This document shows positions 50,094 to 59,223 of a DNA stretch of 64,000 bases, in pieces. Each line of letters opens with the position of its first letter. The stretch's first letter is position 1. The stretch is from Pseudomonas sp. P818. GTDB taxonomy: Bacteria > Pseudomonadota > Gammaproteobacteria > Pseudomonadales > Pseudomonadaceae. The notes under the pieces are model-generated. The model was not told the DNA's origin, made no database searches, and saw only the letters and a list, made by a program, of their open reading frames with translations. The position numbers were made by a program, and so were the translations under genes. The stretch is taken from NCBI RefSeq assembly GCF_000418555.1, contig NZ_ATKM01000019.1:372001-436000 (forward strand), read 5' to 3'.

Positions 50094-51035
50094 TCAGCCA
50101 CGCAGGAATTTCATCGCGTCGGCTGCGCTCTGCTCGGGAATTTCTTCCATCGGGATATGCCCGACGCCTGGATAGATCTTGACCTGAATCCCCGGCAGAT
50201 CACGCTGCCACAGTGGCACGTGCTTCGGTGAAATCCAGCGATCACGCTCGCCCCACATCAGCAGGGTTGGCGCCTGAATCTGTGCGACCCGCGAGGGCGT
50301 CGCATGCAGCTCCTCCTTGTTGACCTTCAGCAGCACGCGGAAGATGTCCATCATGCCGCGGCGGTTACCCGGACGCCGCGACAGGTCGTAGTATCGATCG
50401 ACCACCCCCGGCTTGATCCGCCCCGGTTCACCGTAAACCTCCTTGATGCCTTGGGCGATCAACGCGCGCGGCATCCACATCGGCATGGCGATGGTCGCGC
50501 CGGGTAGTGCTGCAGCGGCGATCATCCACGGGACCTTGTGCATGTGGTAGCCGGCCGGATCGATCAGAACCAGTTTGCCGACACGCTGCGGCTGCGCCAG
50601 GGCGAAATTCCAGGCGATATAGCCGCCGAGCGAATTGCCGGCGATATCGGCCTTGTCCACCTGCAGGTAATCGAGCAGCAGGCCGAGCACGCGAATCATG
50701 CGCTCTGCCGAGTATTCGCCATCACGAGCAGGACCGGTCAGGCCAAAGCCGGGAACGTCGAAGCGGATGATGCGATAGTCGGAGGCGAACGCCTGCACCC
50801 AGCCGTCCCAGGTGTGCAGCGAGGCCACCACGCCGTGGATCATCACCAGCGCCGGCTTGTCGCGACTTCCCTCATCGCGATAGTGGATGTTGAAACCATC
50901 GAGTTCGACATAACGGGAGCCGTCGGCGGCATTGCCGTAACGCGCCTTGAGGCGCTCCAGTGGCAGCGCACCGAAACCCAGGCGGGCGAAACCGGCAGCC
51001 AGCGGTGGTTGCAGTGACAGGCTGTTAGCGGTCAT
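50094..51035 (-). CDS. Alpha/beta-fold hydrolase
   Basis: This is a 313-residue serine hydrolase of the alpha/beta fold; esterase, lipase or C-C hydrolase activity cannot be told apart. Landmarks are MIHGVVASLHTWDGW with the oxyanion HG (about 65), the nucleophile elbow AGNSLGGYIAWN (serine about 134), the acid in WGERDRWISP (about 264) and the histidine in PGVGHIPMEEIPEQSA (about 294). The N-terminal 40 residues may form a membrane-proximal helix. It follows the TetR gene on the same strand with a 118-base gap, suggesting it is a TetR target. Confidence 0.92.
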   Translation of the reverse strand: MTANSLSLQPPLAAGFARLGFGALPLERLKARYGNAADGSRYVELDGFNIHYRDEGSRDKPALVMIHGVVASLHTWDGWVQAFASDYRIIRFDVPGFGLTGPARDGEYSAERMIRVLGLLLDYLQVDKADIAGNSLGGYIAWNFALAQPQRVGKLVLIDPAGYHMHKVPWMIAAAALPGATIAMPMWMPRALIAQGIKEVYGEPGRIKPGVVDRYYDLSRRPGNRRGMMDIFRVLLKVNKEELHATPSRVAQIQAPTLLMWGERDRWISPKHVPLWQRDLPGIQVKIYPGVGHIPMEEIPEQSAADAMKFLRG

Positions 51036-51153
51036 GCGGAATACCTCGGATCTTGTTGTAGGTATCCCGCATCAGAGCACGGAGCACCCGACTTGGCGCC
51101 CAACCTTGGGTCTGTTCAGGCACCATTCGAGGCAACAAGGCCGCGCGCAACAC

Positions 51154-51822
51154 TCACGAGCGCGGGCATAACGAGGCGATCAGCAGATCCCCCAACACCT
51201 GCTTGGCCTGCTCGATTTCGTGGCGGCTGGCGCTACGCCCGAGCAGATCGAGAGAAGCCGCTTCGAGGGCCCAGATCAGCGCCTGATAAACCAGTGGATC
51301 GCGCGGCGCGAGCTCCGGTTCGAGTCGCTCCACCAGCAGGCGCAGCATCTCCTGATGCGCGCGCTGACGATGCGCCGCCAGCGGCGATTGCGCGCGCAGT
51401 GCTTCTTCCTGCATCAGGCGGATGATCGGCCCAACCGCTAGGTGATAGTCGAAAAAGCGTCCGACCATCGCCCTGAGCCATTCCTGCGGACTGCCCGCGA
51501 CCTGCTGCATCTCGCGAAAACGCGCGAGCAGCAACATCACCGAAGTCTGGTAGATGCCTTCGAGTACCTCCATCTTGTTGGCGAAGTACTTGTAGAAGGT
51601 ACGCCGCGAAACCTGTGCGGCATCGAGCAGATCATTCACCGTTGCCTGCTCCAGCCCCTTGCGGGCGAACACACCGATGGCAGCCAGTTGAATGTTGGTG
51701 CGCTGCAGGTGACCAACCAAAGGCCCTTCGCCAGCTGCGCCCTGTTGCGAGGCCACCGCGCCATAACCGCCCAGGTCCTCGAAAACCGCGCGTATCGCAC
51801 CGTGTCCGGCCAACTCGTCCAT
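51154..51822 (-). CDS. TetR-family transcription regulator
   Basis: This regulator has an N-terminal TetR helix-turn-helix and a ligand-binding C-terminal domain. The DNA-binding part reads NIQLAAIGVFARKGLEQATVNDLLDAAQVSRRTFYKYFANKMEVLEGIYQTS. The C-terminal half (MQQVAGSPQEWLRAMVGRFFDYHLAVGPIIRLMQEEALRA) is typical of the family. I chose ATG at 51822 (MDELAGHGAIRAVFEDLGG; 222 residues), though the frame is open to 51948 across the start of the divergent gene; the SD is weak. Neighbours suggest it controls the alpha/beta hydrolase and possibly the exported protein gene. Confidence 0.88.
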   Translation of the reverse strand: MDELAGHGAIRAVFEDLGGYGAVASQQGAAGEGPLVGHLQRTNIQLAAIGVFARKGLEQATVNDLLDAAQVSRRTFYKYFANKMEVLEGIYQTSVMLLLARFREMQQVAGSPQEWLRAMVGRFFDYHLAVGPIIRLMQEEALRAQSPLAAHRQRAHQEMLRLLVERLEPELAPRDPLVYQALIWALEAASLDLLGRSASRHEIEQAKQVLGDLLIASLCPRS

Positions 51823-51895
51823 GCTGCTTTCCCAACCAAGGCGCGGGTGACGTGACGCTCCAGGCTGAGTACTCTGAAGGCGCCTCTTGCCGCGG

Positions 51896-52765
51896 ATGTT
51901 CATCGTGTCGCCCACCCTAGCACGTCGCCTGTTCTGGCCGCTGGCCATCCTTTTGCTGGTCTGGTTGCCGCCGCTTGGCGCCGCCGAGCTTTTCTATCTC
52001 GGCCAGCGCATTCCGGACATCCACAAACCCTGGCGCAGCAGCGACTACCGACAACTGCGCGAAGCCCTGGAAAAGGTCGACAGCAGCCAGGTCAACGCGC
52101 TGCCGCGGCGCAGCGGCGAGTTCACCGGGCCGATCTACCAGCGCATGGTTTCGCCGGAAAACTTCCGCCCGCAGCTGAACATCTATGCACCGCTGGAACT
52201 GCGTCAGAACGAAGCGCGTGAGGTGTTGTTCGAGCTCAAGGAGCTGATGCGCCTGTACTTCGATTTTCGCGCCAAACAGCAGCCTTACGCTGCCGAGGCG
52301 CTCGGCCTGATGAGCTATTCGCTGCGCCAGCAGGCCATACTGTTCAGCCTCACCACCGAGTTCTGGATGACCTTGTCGCAAGGAGAGCAGAGCAATCCCG
52401 TTCGTCTTCAGGGGCTGCAGGAAACCAAGGCGGCGGCGGCCATGCTAAGTGGCAGCGCCCTCGACTATCTGGAGCTGACACAAGCCTTTGGCCGCGATGA
52501 GCTGCTGCTCTACAGCGCCGAGCTGAGCCAGCAGTTGCCGGAGTTGTTCGTGCACTTGCCTGCCGAAGTGCAGGCTCAACTGCTGGTGCGTATCGAAGGG
52601 CTCAGCACCGGTCATCGTTACCCGCAGATCGGCCAGGATATGGCTGCCCTGCTCCCCGTGCTGCGGATGATTCACGCCGATGTGCAGGCGAAACTGGCGC
52701 AACCGGTGAAACCGGTGGTCAAGACGCCAGCCCTGGACCTGTCGGCCCCTACCTCAGTGCAATAG
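51896..52765 (+). CDS. Exported protein of unknown function
   Basis: I do not recognise this 289-residue protein. It begins with a signal peptide (MFIVSPTLARRLFWPLAILLLVWLPPLGAAELF, cleavage likely after GAA). The mature part is mostly helical and rich in Leu/Glu/Gln, with PENFRPQLNIYAPLELRQNEAREVLFELKELMRLYF and a proline-rich tail (QPVKPVVKTPALDLSAPTSVQ). There is no lipobox and no later membrane segment, so it is probably periplasmic. The start could also be GTG at 51905. It overlaps the convergent LuxR-type gene by 12 bases at the end and is divergent from the TetR gene. Confidence 0.75.
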   Translation: MFIVSPTLARRLFWPLAILLLVWLPPLGAAELFYLGQRIPDIHKPWRSSDYRQLREALEKVDSSQVNALPRRSGEFTGPIYQRMVSPENFRPQLNIYAPLELRQNEAREVLFELKELMRLYFDFRAKQQPYAAEALGLMSYSLRQQAILFSLTTEFWMTLSQGEQSNPVRLQGLQETKAAAAMLSGSALDYLELTQAFGRDELLLYSAELSQQLPELFVHLPAEVQAQLLVRIEGLSTGHRYPQIGQDMAALLPVLRMIHADVQAKLAQPVKPVVKTPALDLSAPTSVQ

Positions 52766-55522
52766 CCCCAGCCCCTTGGCACGGGCGACGGCCTGGGTGC
52801 GCCGTTCCACGCCAAGCTTGCTGTTGATATGCCGCGCATGGGTCTTGACCGTATGCAGGGAGATGAACAGGCGCTCGCTGATTTCCTGATTCGAGCAGCC
52901 ACGGGCGATCAGCTGCAATACCGCCAGTTCGCGGCTGCTGAGTTTTTCGGTGAGCGGCTCATGCTCGGTTTCAGGCGACTCCGCCATAGCTCGCTCGGCC
53001 GGCAGTTGCGCGAGCAAGGCATCACGTACCTGACAGGACGGCGGCCGTTCACGCAGACGCTCACGCAGCCACTGCGGCTGATGTTGCACAAGCTCGATGA
53101 ATGGCAGCAACGCACCGCCCTGGGCGAGATCAAGGCAACTGTCGAGCTGTTGTTGCGCCTCACGCCCTCGCCCGGTTTGTCGCAGCAACTGGGCGAGTTG
53201 CGCCTGCGCCGCCAGGCCGACCAGCTGGCCGCCCAGTCCCTGTGCCCGCTGCTGCAAGGCGCGCAAACGCCGCTCGGCACTTTCCATCCCACCCTGAAGC
53301 CGCTCCAGAGCCGCCTGCTGTAGATCGATATGCAGCGCCAGCTGTGGGTGAAACTCCGGCGCCAGCGCTCGCCCTTCCCCATAGGTTTCCGCCAGCTGCG
53401 GCAGCCAGGCAGCGGCCAGCTCGACCTGGCCCTGGCGCAACCACAGCTCGCATTTCATCAGCGTGATCATCGCCAGGTAGTAGATCGCCGGCACGTCCCA
53501 GATATGCATCAGGCGCTCGGCCTCACCGAGCAGGGCAAACGCCTCGGCGGAGCGGCCATCACGGCCTTCGAGGCTGGCCAGGACGCAGTAACCGATCAGC
53601 GCACCGACATCGCGACAGGCCCTGGCCTCGGCGACCCCGGCGCGCAAACGCTCCACCGCCTGGGGCTGCAGGCGCAGGCTGAGCAGATAGCCCTCATAGA
53701 TTTTCAAACGTGCCCGTACCGAATAGTTGCGCTGCGCAGGCAGGCGCTGCACCAGCGCCAAGCCCTGCTGCACTTCATCCTGCGCGCGCAGCACTTCGCC
53801 GCGCCCTTGCAGTACGCGGGCGCGCTCGTAGTGAGCCAGCGCCTCCAACAGCGGATTATCGACACGCTGCGCCAACTCCAGCGCGTCGCGGTTCAGTCCA
53901 CGCGCACGCCATAGATCGCCACGCACCATGGCCAGGTTGGACAGCGCCGACAGACACATGAAATGCGGGCCATAACGCTCCGCCGGCAAACCGGTCAGTG
54001 CCTCGCTGCACTGCTGCTCGGCACGCCCGCCATCGCCACGCCCCCGTGCGATGACTCCATCGAGCGCCTGCCACTGCGCCAGCAGGCTGCGCTGGCTGAG
54101 CGGATCGGCAGCAGGCAGGAATCGGCCGAGCTGATCGAGCAGCTCCTGCGCGGCATCCAGCTGACAGGCCAGGGCCAGCGCCCAGCCATAGAGCATGATC
54201 AGCCGCGGTGTGCTGGCCAGCAGGTCATCCGGCAGGTTGGTTTTCCAGCGCAGCAGCATGGCAATGTTCTGTTCCGCCAGCATCTGCTCTTCGGAAAGGT
54301 TCTGCACCAGACTCGCCGCGACATCGGACTGCCCCGCCAGCAACGCCTGCTCGATGGCGGCATCCAGCATGCCCTGCGCAGCGAACCAGCGGCAGGCACG
54401 CAGGTGAGCACTACTGCGAGAGCGACTCAACCCGTCGGCTGGGCGCGCATTGAGCAGATCGGAAAACAGGTGGTGATAGCGAAACCAGCGCCCCTGCTCA
54501 TCCAGTGGCACCAGAAACACCTGATTGGCCTGCAACTGGCGGATGATCGCAGCGCTGTCATGACTGTCACGAACCGCGTCGCACAGTTCAGCGCAGAAGC
54601 GCTCCATGCAGGCCGTGTCGTAGAGAAACTGCTGCACTTCGGCAGGTTGCCGGTCTATGACCTCTTCGAGCAGGTACTCGCGAATCAGCCCTTCGCCACC
54701 GTGCAGCTGCAGCGCCTCGCCTGTATCCGCCAGTTCTTCGGCGGCCAATAGCCACAGGCGCAAGCCGGCGATCCAGCCCTCACTGCGCTGCAGGATCCCG
54801 CTGACCTGCTGCCGTTCGAGGCGTGCCCCCTGGCTCGCCAACAATGCGTCCAGCTCGGCAGCGGTCAGGCGCAGATCCTGTTCGCTGAGTTCGAGCAGCT
54901 GTCGCGACAGGCGCAAACGCGCCAGATGCCAGTCCGGCCGCTGGCGACTGGTGACCAGCAGCAGCACACCGGGTGGCAGATGATTGAGAAAAAACTGCAA
55001 ACAGCGGTCGAGCACCGGCCCCTGAGCCAGGTGATAGTCGTCCAACACCAGCAACAGCGGCTGGCCATCATCGAGTTGCCGCGTCAGCTCATCGAGCAAA
55101 CCATCGAGCCATTGCTCGAACGCGAACGGTTGATGGCGCTGACGCATCTTCAGCAGGCCAAGCGCTTCCTCACCAAGGCCGGGGTAGAACTGCTGCAGTC
55201 CCTGCAGCAGGCGCTCAAGAAAACGCCCGGGATCACGGTCACGCTCGCTCAGCCCCAGCCAGAGGCTATGCCAGTGCTCGGGTAGCCGTTCGCAGAATTC
55301 GATGGCCAGCGAGCTTTTGCCAAAGCCGGCCGGCGCACTGATCAGCAACAAGCGTCCTTGCAGGCCCTCCTCGAGACGCTCGCACAGCCTGGGACGCGGC
55401 ATGTGCCCTGCCGGCAGTGGCGGACGATAGAAGCGCGCCTCCAGCGGCGTAGCCGGGGTGTAGGGAAAACCTGGCGATCGGGAAAAGTCTGTCATCGGCC
55501 TATTCTTGGAAGTCTTGTGCAT
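52754..55522 (-). CDS. MalT-like LuxR-family transcription activator (LAL type)
   Basis: This is a large ATP-binding activator of 922 residues. The N-terminal STAND/NTPase part has Walker A SAPAGFGKSSLAIEF (about 62-76) and Walker B LLLVLDDYHL (about 155-165); a long TPR-like helical region follows (about 400-830); and the C-terminus is a LuxR helix-turn-helix (LSSRELAVLQLIARGCSNQEISERLFISLHTVKTHARHINSKLGV, about 855-900). Proteins of this type multimerise on binding an inducer and ATP. It lies downstream of the DUF1302/DUF1329 genes on the same strand, after a terminator at 55598-55618, so it has its own promoter and probably activates them. ATG at 55495 is an alternative start. Confidence 0.93.
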   Translation of the reverse strand: MHKTSKNRPMTDFSRSPGFPYTPATPLEARFYRPPLPAGHMPRPRLCERLEEGLQGRLLLISAPAGFGKSSLAIEFCERLPEHWHSLWLGLSERDRDPGRFLERLLQGLQQFYPGLGEEALGLLKMRQRHQPFAFEQWLDGLLDELTRQLDDGQPLLLVLDDYHLAQGPVLDRCLQFFLNHLPPGVLLLVTSRQRPDWHLARLRLSRQLLELSEQDLRLTAAELDALLASQGARLERQQVSGILQRSEGWIAGLRLWLLAAEELADTGEALQLHGGEGLIREYLLEEVIDRQPAEVQQFLYDTACMERFCAELCDAVRDSHDSAAIIRQLQANQVFLVPLDEQGRWFRYHHLFSDLLNARPADGLSRSRSSAHLRACRWFAAQGMLDAAIEQALLAGQSDVAASLVQNLSEEQMLAEQNIAMLLRWKTNLPDDLLASTPRLIMLYGWALALACQLDAAQELLDQLGRFLPAADPLSQRSLLAQWQALDGVIARGRGDGGRAEQQCSEALTGLPAERYGPHFMCLSALSNLAMVRGDLWRARGLNRDALELAQRVDNPLLEALAHYERARVLQGRGEVLRAQDEVQQGLALVQRLPAQRNYSVRARLKIYEGYLLSLRLQPQAVERLRAGVAEARACRDVGALIGYCVLASLEGRDGRSAEAFALLGEAERLMHIWDVPAIYYLAMITLMKCELWLRQGQVELAAAWLPQLAETYGEGRALAPEFHPQLALHIDLQQAALERLQGGMESAERRLRALQQRAQGLGGQLVGLAAQAQLAQLLRQTGRGREAQQQLDSCLDLAQGGALLPFIELVQHQPQWLRERLRERPPSCQVRDALLAQLPAERAMAESPETEHEPLTEKLSSRELAVLQLIARGCSNQEISERLFISLHTVKTHARHINSKLGVERRTQAVARAKGLGLLH

Positions 55523-55597
55523 CAGCGGGCTCGATCTGAACCCAGCCTAGCGGCTTGCAATGGCCATTTGAAGCTTCCGCTACAGTCCGTAACGAAA

Positions 55598-55618
55598 AAG
55601 CCGGCGCAAGGCCGGCTT
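55598..55618 (-). terminator. Terminator after the DUF1329 gene
   Basis: Eight-base arms AAGCCGGC and GCCGGCTT around a GCAAG loop, with TTTTTCG on the minus strand, lie 24 bases past the stop at 55642. It separates the DUF1302-DUF1329 transcript from the LuxR-type regulator. Confidence 0.85.
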
Positions 55619-55641
55619 CGTCGTGTTGCTTGGGGCAGATC

Positions 55642-57018
55642 TTAGCGAACGCCAGCCTGACGCAGAGCGGCAGGGGTGTAATCGCTGCTGGAGGCCTTGT
55701 AGTTGAAATCGTAGGCCTGCTTCTCCTCGTTCTTCATGCCCAGAGCCAGGTAGCGACCCGAGAGCAGGTCGTACAGGGTCTCCACGGTGTACCACGGCAC
55801 CTGCTTGTCGTAGTAGTACTGGGCATGCGCCTCGGCTACGCGCCACAGGGTACCGCGACCGTCGTAGTGGTCGATCAGGGCGGCCTGCCAGGTATCCTCG
55901 TCGATGAAGAAGTCACGTTTGGCGTAGATGTGGCGCTCGCCCGACTTCAGGGTCGCGGTCACGTGCCAGACGCGGTGCAGCTCGTAACGAGTCAGGTCCT
56001 GGTTGATGTGGCCGGCCTTGATGATGTCGGAGTACTTCAGGTTCGGCGAATCCAGCTTGTAGGCGTTGTAGGGGATGTAAATCTCCTTCTTGCCATTGAG
56101 CTTCCACTCGTAACGATCCGGCGCACCGTTGTACATGTCGAAGTTGTCGGAGGTACGCAGACCGTCGGCCGCGGTCCCCGGACCATCGTAGGACACCTGC
56201 GGCGCACGACGTACACGGCGCTGACCGGCGTTGTACAGCCAGGCCAGACGCGGCTCCTTCACCTGGTTGAGGGTCTCGTGCACCAGCAGCACGTTACCGG
56301 CCAGACGAGACGGCGCTGTAACGCGCTGCTTGAAGTAGAACAGTACGTTGCTTTCCTTGCTCGGGTCGAAGTCGGTCAGCGCATCGCGGAAGGTGAACTC
56401 GTCCTGGAAGTAGACCAGCGAGTAGGAACCATTCGGCTGCGGAGTCGCCTGGGTCACAAGACGACGCACGCTGCCACCGCGGTAGCGGGTGATGTGGTTC
56501 CAGATCGCTTCCAGACCATTCTGCGGGATCGGGAAGGGGTTGGCGGTCTTGAAATTCTCCAGGCCGTTACCGCCCTCCACCATCTTGGTATTCACCGCGT
56601 TCTGCTTGGTCGCCTCCAGCACGGCAGCTGGCAGGTTGGCCGAACGGTGGGTCGGGAAAACCGGCATCTTGTAGCTTTCCGGATAGCGCTTGAACATGGC
56701 CAGCTGGCCGGGGGTCAGCTTGTCCTTGTACTGATCGACGTTCTGCGCAGTGATGGTGAACAGGGGCTGCTCGTTGGCGAATGGATCGGCAAGAAAGCCA
56801 CGTGGATCGACCGCCCCTGCGTTGGCCGGCAGACCGCCGGTCCAGGCAGGGATCGAACCATCGGCATTGCCGGCCATCTCGGCACCGACCGGGGTCAGGG
56901 TGTTGCCCAGCTTCGCAGCTTCATCGGGCGAAACTGCCGCCATCACGCTGGTCGCCAGCAGAGACAGGGTCAGGACGCCGCTTTGCCACAGTTTTTTTGT
57001 TGTTTTCATTTGCATCAT
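55642..57018 (-). CDS. DUF1329 family periplasmic protein
   Basis: This 458-residue exported protein belongs to DUF1329. The signal peptide (MMQMKTTKKLWQSGVLTLSLLATSVMAAV) is followed by the conserved AAKLGNTLTPVGAEMAGNADGSIPAWTGGLP, and later by YEWKLNGKKEIYIPYNAYKL and HRVWHVTATLKSGERHIYAKRDFFIDEDTWQ. The family is thought to have a LolA/LolB-like fold, which would suit binding a lipid-like ligand in the periplasm. It follows the DUF1302 gene by 23 bases with GAGG ahead of the start. The two families nearly always occur together in pseudomonads. The function is unknown. Confidence 0.92.
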   Translation of the reverse strand: MMQMKTTKKLWQSGVLTLSLLATSVMAAVSPDEAAKLGNTLTPVGAEMAGNADGSIPAWTGGLPANAGAVDPRGFLADPFANEQPLFTITAQNVDQYKDKLTPGQLAMFKRYPESYKMPVFPTHRSANLPAAVLEATKQNAVNTKMVEGGNGLENFKTANPFPIPQNGLEAIWNHITRYRGGSVRRLVTQATPQPNGSYSLVYFQDEFTFRDALTDFDPSKESNVLFYFKQRVTAPSRLAGNVLLVHETLNQVKEPRLAWLYNAGQRRVRRAPQVSYDGPGTAADGLRTSDNFDMYNGAPDRYEWKLNGKKEIYIPYNAYKLDSPNLKYSDIIKAGHINQDLTRYELHRVWHVTATLKSGERHIYAKRDFFIDEDTWQAALIDHYDGRGTLWRVAEAHAQYYYDKQVPWYTVETLYDLLSGRYLALGMKNEEKQAYDFNYKASSSDYTPAALRQAGVR

Positions 57019-57041
57019 GATTCCTCGAAATTCCTGGCCGC

Positions 57042-59006
57042 TTAGAAGTTCATACCGAAGCTGAGCGCGACGAAGTCACGGTCTCGCTGGGTATTGAAAT
57101 CACCGCCACCAAAGAAGGTGGTATAGGAAAGATCAGCGGTGTAAGTGTTCTGGTACTCGGCGTTGAGACCAAGACTGACAGCCTTACGGCCTTCTTCGAA
57201 GTTGGCACCTGGACCAGGCGAGTAACCTTCAACATCATGCGACCAGGCTACACTTGGGCGCAGGTTCACACCGGCGAGAGCATTCGGATAGTCCCAGATG
57301 GCGCGAGCGCGATAGCCCCAAGACGTGCTGGTGGTAAAACCATCGTCGTTACAGTGCTTGTCAACATTGGTGTAGTCCGGCTGTGGCGCACGCGCCAAGG
57401 TAGCGCGGTTCAAAGTGGCACAGGTGCCGCCAGGCAACTCGCCTGGACCGAAGACCGGATCACGGCCATAGCGCACTTTGGAAGTGCTTTCCAGTCCACC
57501 AACATGGGTAATGCCCAGCTCACCCACCAGGGTTAGGCGGCTAGCCCCCATCACCTGATCAAAGAAGTGGGTCAGCGTCGTCTGGAATTGAGTAATTTCC
57601 TTACGGCGGTAACCATTGAGCTCCTGACCTGGCGCCCCAGTCAACAAAGAGGCATTGGTGTAGGGATTTACAACGATGCCACCAACGCCGGTATTGATGG
57701 AAAGGTCCTTGATGCCGGCATAGAGGATGTCTGTGCTGTTTAGCTGTACCGGAGCGTTGGGACGGTAGCTCAGCTCACCACTCCATGCTGTGCCGGTGGA
57801 CAGTGTGGTGGAAAAGCTGATCCCGTACAGACGAATGTCTTCCGGATACTCGACAAAGTAGCTGCTGCTACCAGCAAAGCCGGAGGCACCGGCGCCCGCC
57901 AGGCCAGTTACGACCGGGTTGATGAGCGCCGGGTTACCCCCGATCTGCGCTTGTGCAATAGCGCTCAGGGTCTGGTTGATCAGAGCGGTTTGCGCAGCCG
58001 AAGCGCCTTTACCGCTGAAAATTGGCAGACGACTGTGATAGTTCATCGCATAGAAGCCGAACTCGGTATCGATTGGTTCAGCGAAATAGCGGAACGCCAC
58101 GCCCCACTGGCCACTGTCACGTGCGTCCTTGTCCTGCCCACGCGGGACGATCACACCTTCGTTGGTCACATTGGTCGCGCCGAGCTGCGAAAACAGTGCA
58201 AGCTGTTGAGGGGTCAGAGCCTGACGCCCAGCCAACACAGCAAGATTCTGGTCGCAGCCATCGGCAATGATATCCGGCTGCGAGAAGAAGGTGCCGCAGT
58301 TATCGACAACCGTTTGATCCCACTCGAGTTGATAGAACGCCTCTACCGAGAGGTTATCGGTCAAACTCTGCGAGACGAAAAACATGTTGACCGGGATCAG
58401 GCCTTCCTTGATCTCAGCACCTGGACGACGGAACGCTGATACATCGATAGGGTTGACGGCATTGATACCACCGCCGATGAAAGTACTCTCGCCCCAGTTC
58501 ACCACCTGTTTGCCGAAGCGAGCGCTGCCTGGCAGATCAGCGATGGTGTAGTTGTGATAGATGAAGGCGTCGAGAATTTCCGCGCCCGAGGACTGAGCAC
58601 CCTCTTTGCGGTTACTGTCACTGATATCTTTGAAAGGCCGACTTTCGTCTTTCAGCTCAAAGTCATACCAGTACTTGCCACGCACAAATACGCCGGTATC
58701 GCCATATTTCAGTTCAAGGTCATGGATACCCTTGAAGATCTTGGAGAAGGTTTCACCGCGCTTGAAATTCATGTGACCGTCGTCGGACGTCATGGAGAGA
58801 CCACGTCCCCCGTTGTTGTAACCGATCAGGTCTTTGTCCGCCTTCTCGGTCGACCAACTAGCGCCCACCGACAGCGACGAATCGAACTGCCCTTCGATCT
58901 CACCGATATTGAAAGTGACGCCGAATGCCGGAGCGGCAAGGGTGGAAGCGAGGCTGACGGCCAGCGGCAGTTTTGCCAGGCGCCAGTAGGGTGTTGTTTT
59001 TGTCAT
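57042..59006 (-). CDS. DUF1302 family outer-membrane protein
   Basis: This 654-residue protein belongs to DUF1302. It has a signal peptide (MTKTTPYWRLAKLPLAVSLASTLAAPAFG), the domain opening VTFNIGEIEGQFDSSLSVGASWSTEKADKDLIGYNNGGRGLSM, many alternating beta strands with aromatic girdles, and a C-terminal strand ending in phenylalanine (FVALSFGMNF), the signature of a BAM-inserted barrel. It is probably an outer-membrane channel or receptor for a hydrophobic substrate, by analogy with FadL; no substrate is proven. It starts the two-gene operon with DUF1329, and a PsrA-like box lies about 165-180 bases upstream of its ATG. Confidence 0.92.
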   Translation of the reverse strand: MTKTTPYWRLAKLPLAVSLASTLAAPAFGVTFNIGEIEGQFDSSLSVGASWSTEKADKDLIGYNNGGRGLSMTSDDGHMNFKRGETFSKIFKGIHDLELKYGDTGVFVRGKYWYDFELKDESRPFKDISDSNRKEGAQSSGAEILDAFIYHNYTIADLPGSARFGKQVVNWGESTFIGGGINAVNPIDVSAFRRPGAEIKEGLIPVNMFFVSQSLTDNLSVEAFYQLEWDQTVVDNCGTFFSQPDIIADGCDQNLAVLAGRQALTPQQLALFSQLGATNVTNEGVIVPRGQDKDARDSGQWGVAFRYFAEPIDTEFGFYAMNYHSRLPIFSGKGASAAQTALINQTLSAIAQAQIGGNPALINPVVTGLAGAGASGFAGSSSYFVEYPEDIRLYGISFSTTLSTGTAWSGELSYRPNAPVQLNSTDILYAGIKDLSINTGVGGIVVNPYTNASLLTGAPGQELNGYRRKEITQFQTTLTHFFDQVMGASRLTLVGELGITHVGGLESTSKVRYGRDPVFGPGELPGGTCATLNRATLARAPQPDYTNVDKHCNDDGFTTSTSWGYRARAIWDYPNALAGVNLRPSVAWSHDVEGYSPGPGANFEEGRKAVSLGLNAEYQNTYTADLSYTTFFGGGDFNTQRDRDFVALSFGMNF

Positions 59007-59171
59007 CGACGCTACTCCATGTGTTTTTTGTTATGGATGCTTTGACTATAGCCAGCAGGTGGTACTGCTTGATCCCTCGAAAGTGTGATTTGCAGCCCCC
59101 AGGCACTCTGGCTCGCAGGTTTCAGACCCTGCACCCAGTCAAGCATGGACGGGAAACAGCAATTAGCAAGC

Positions 59172-59185
59172 CAAACGCTTGTTTG
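59172..59185. promoter_or_regulatory. PsrA-like operator upstream of the DUF1302 operon
   Basis: CAAACGCTTGTTTG is a perfect 5+4+5 palindrome matching the (G/C)AAAC-N2-4-GTTT(G/C) site described for PsrA, the fatty-acid-responsive TetR-type regulator of Pseudomonas. It lies in the 217-base gap between the acyl-CoA ligase stop and the DUF1302 start, that is, in the probable DUF1302 promoter region. It overlaps the palindromic block 59183-59215. Confidence 0.65.
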
Positions 59186-59215
59186 ACTGACCAGTCACTT
59201 TAACCAGCCAGTCAA
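59183..59215. promoter_or_regulatory. Compound inverted repeat near the DUF1302 promoter
   Basis: TTGACTG (59183-59189) and CAGTCAA (59209-59215) are perfect inverted repeats 19 bases apart. Inside lies a second palindrome, GACTG-AC-CAGTC (59185-59196). The nested arrangement suggests more than one dimeric regulator site; the adjacent MalT-like activator or a TetR-type protein could be the reader. Confidence 0.45.
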
Positions 59216-59223
59216 CTCGCACC

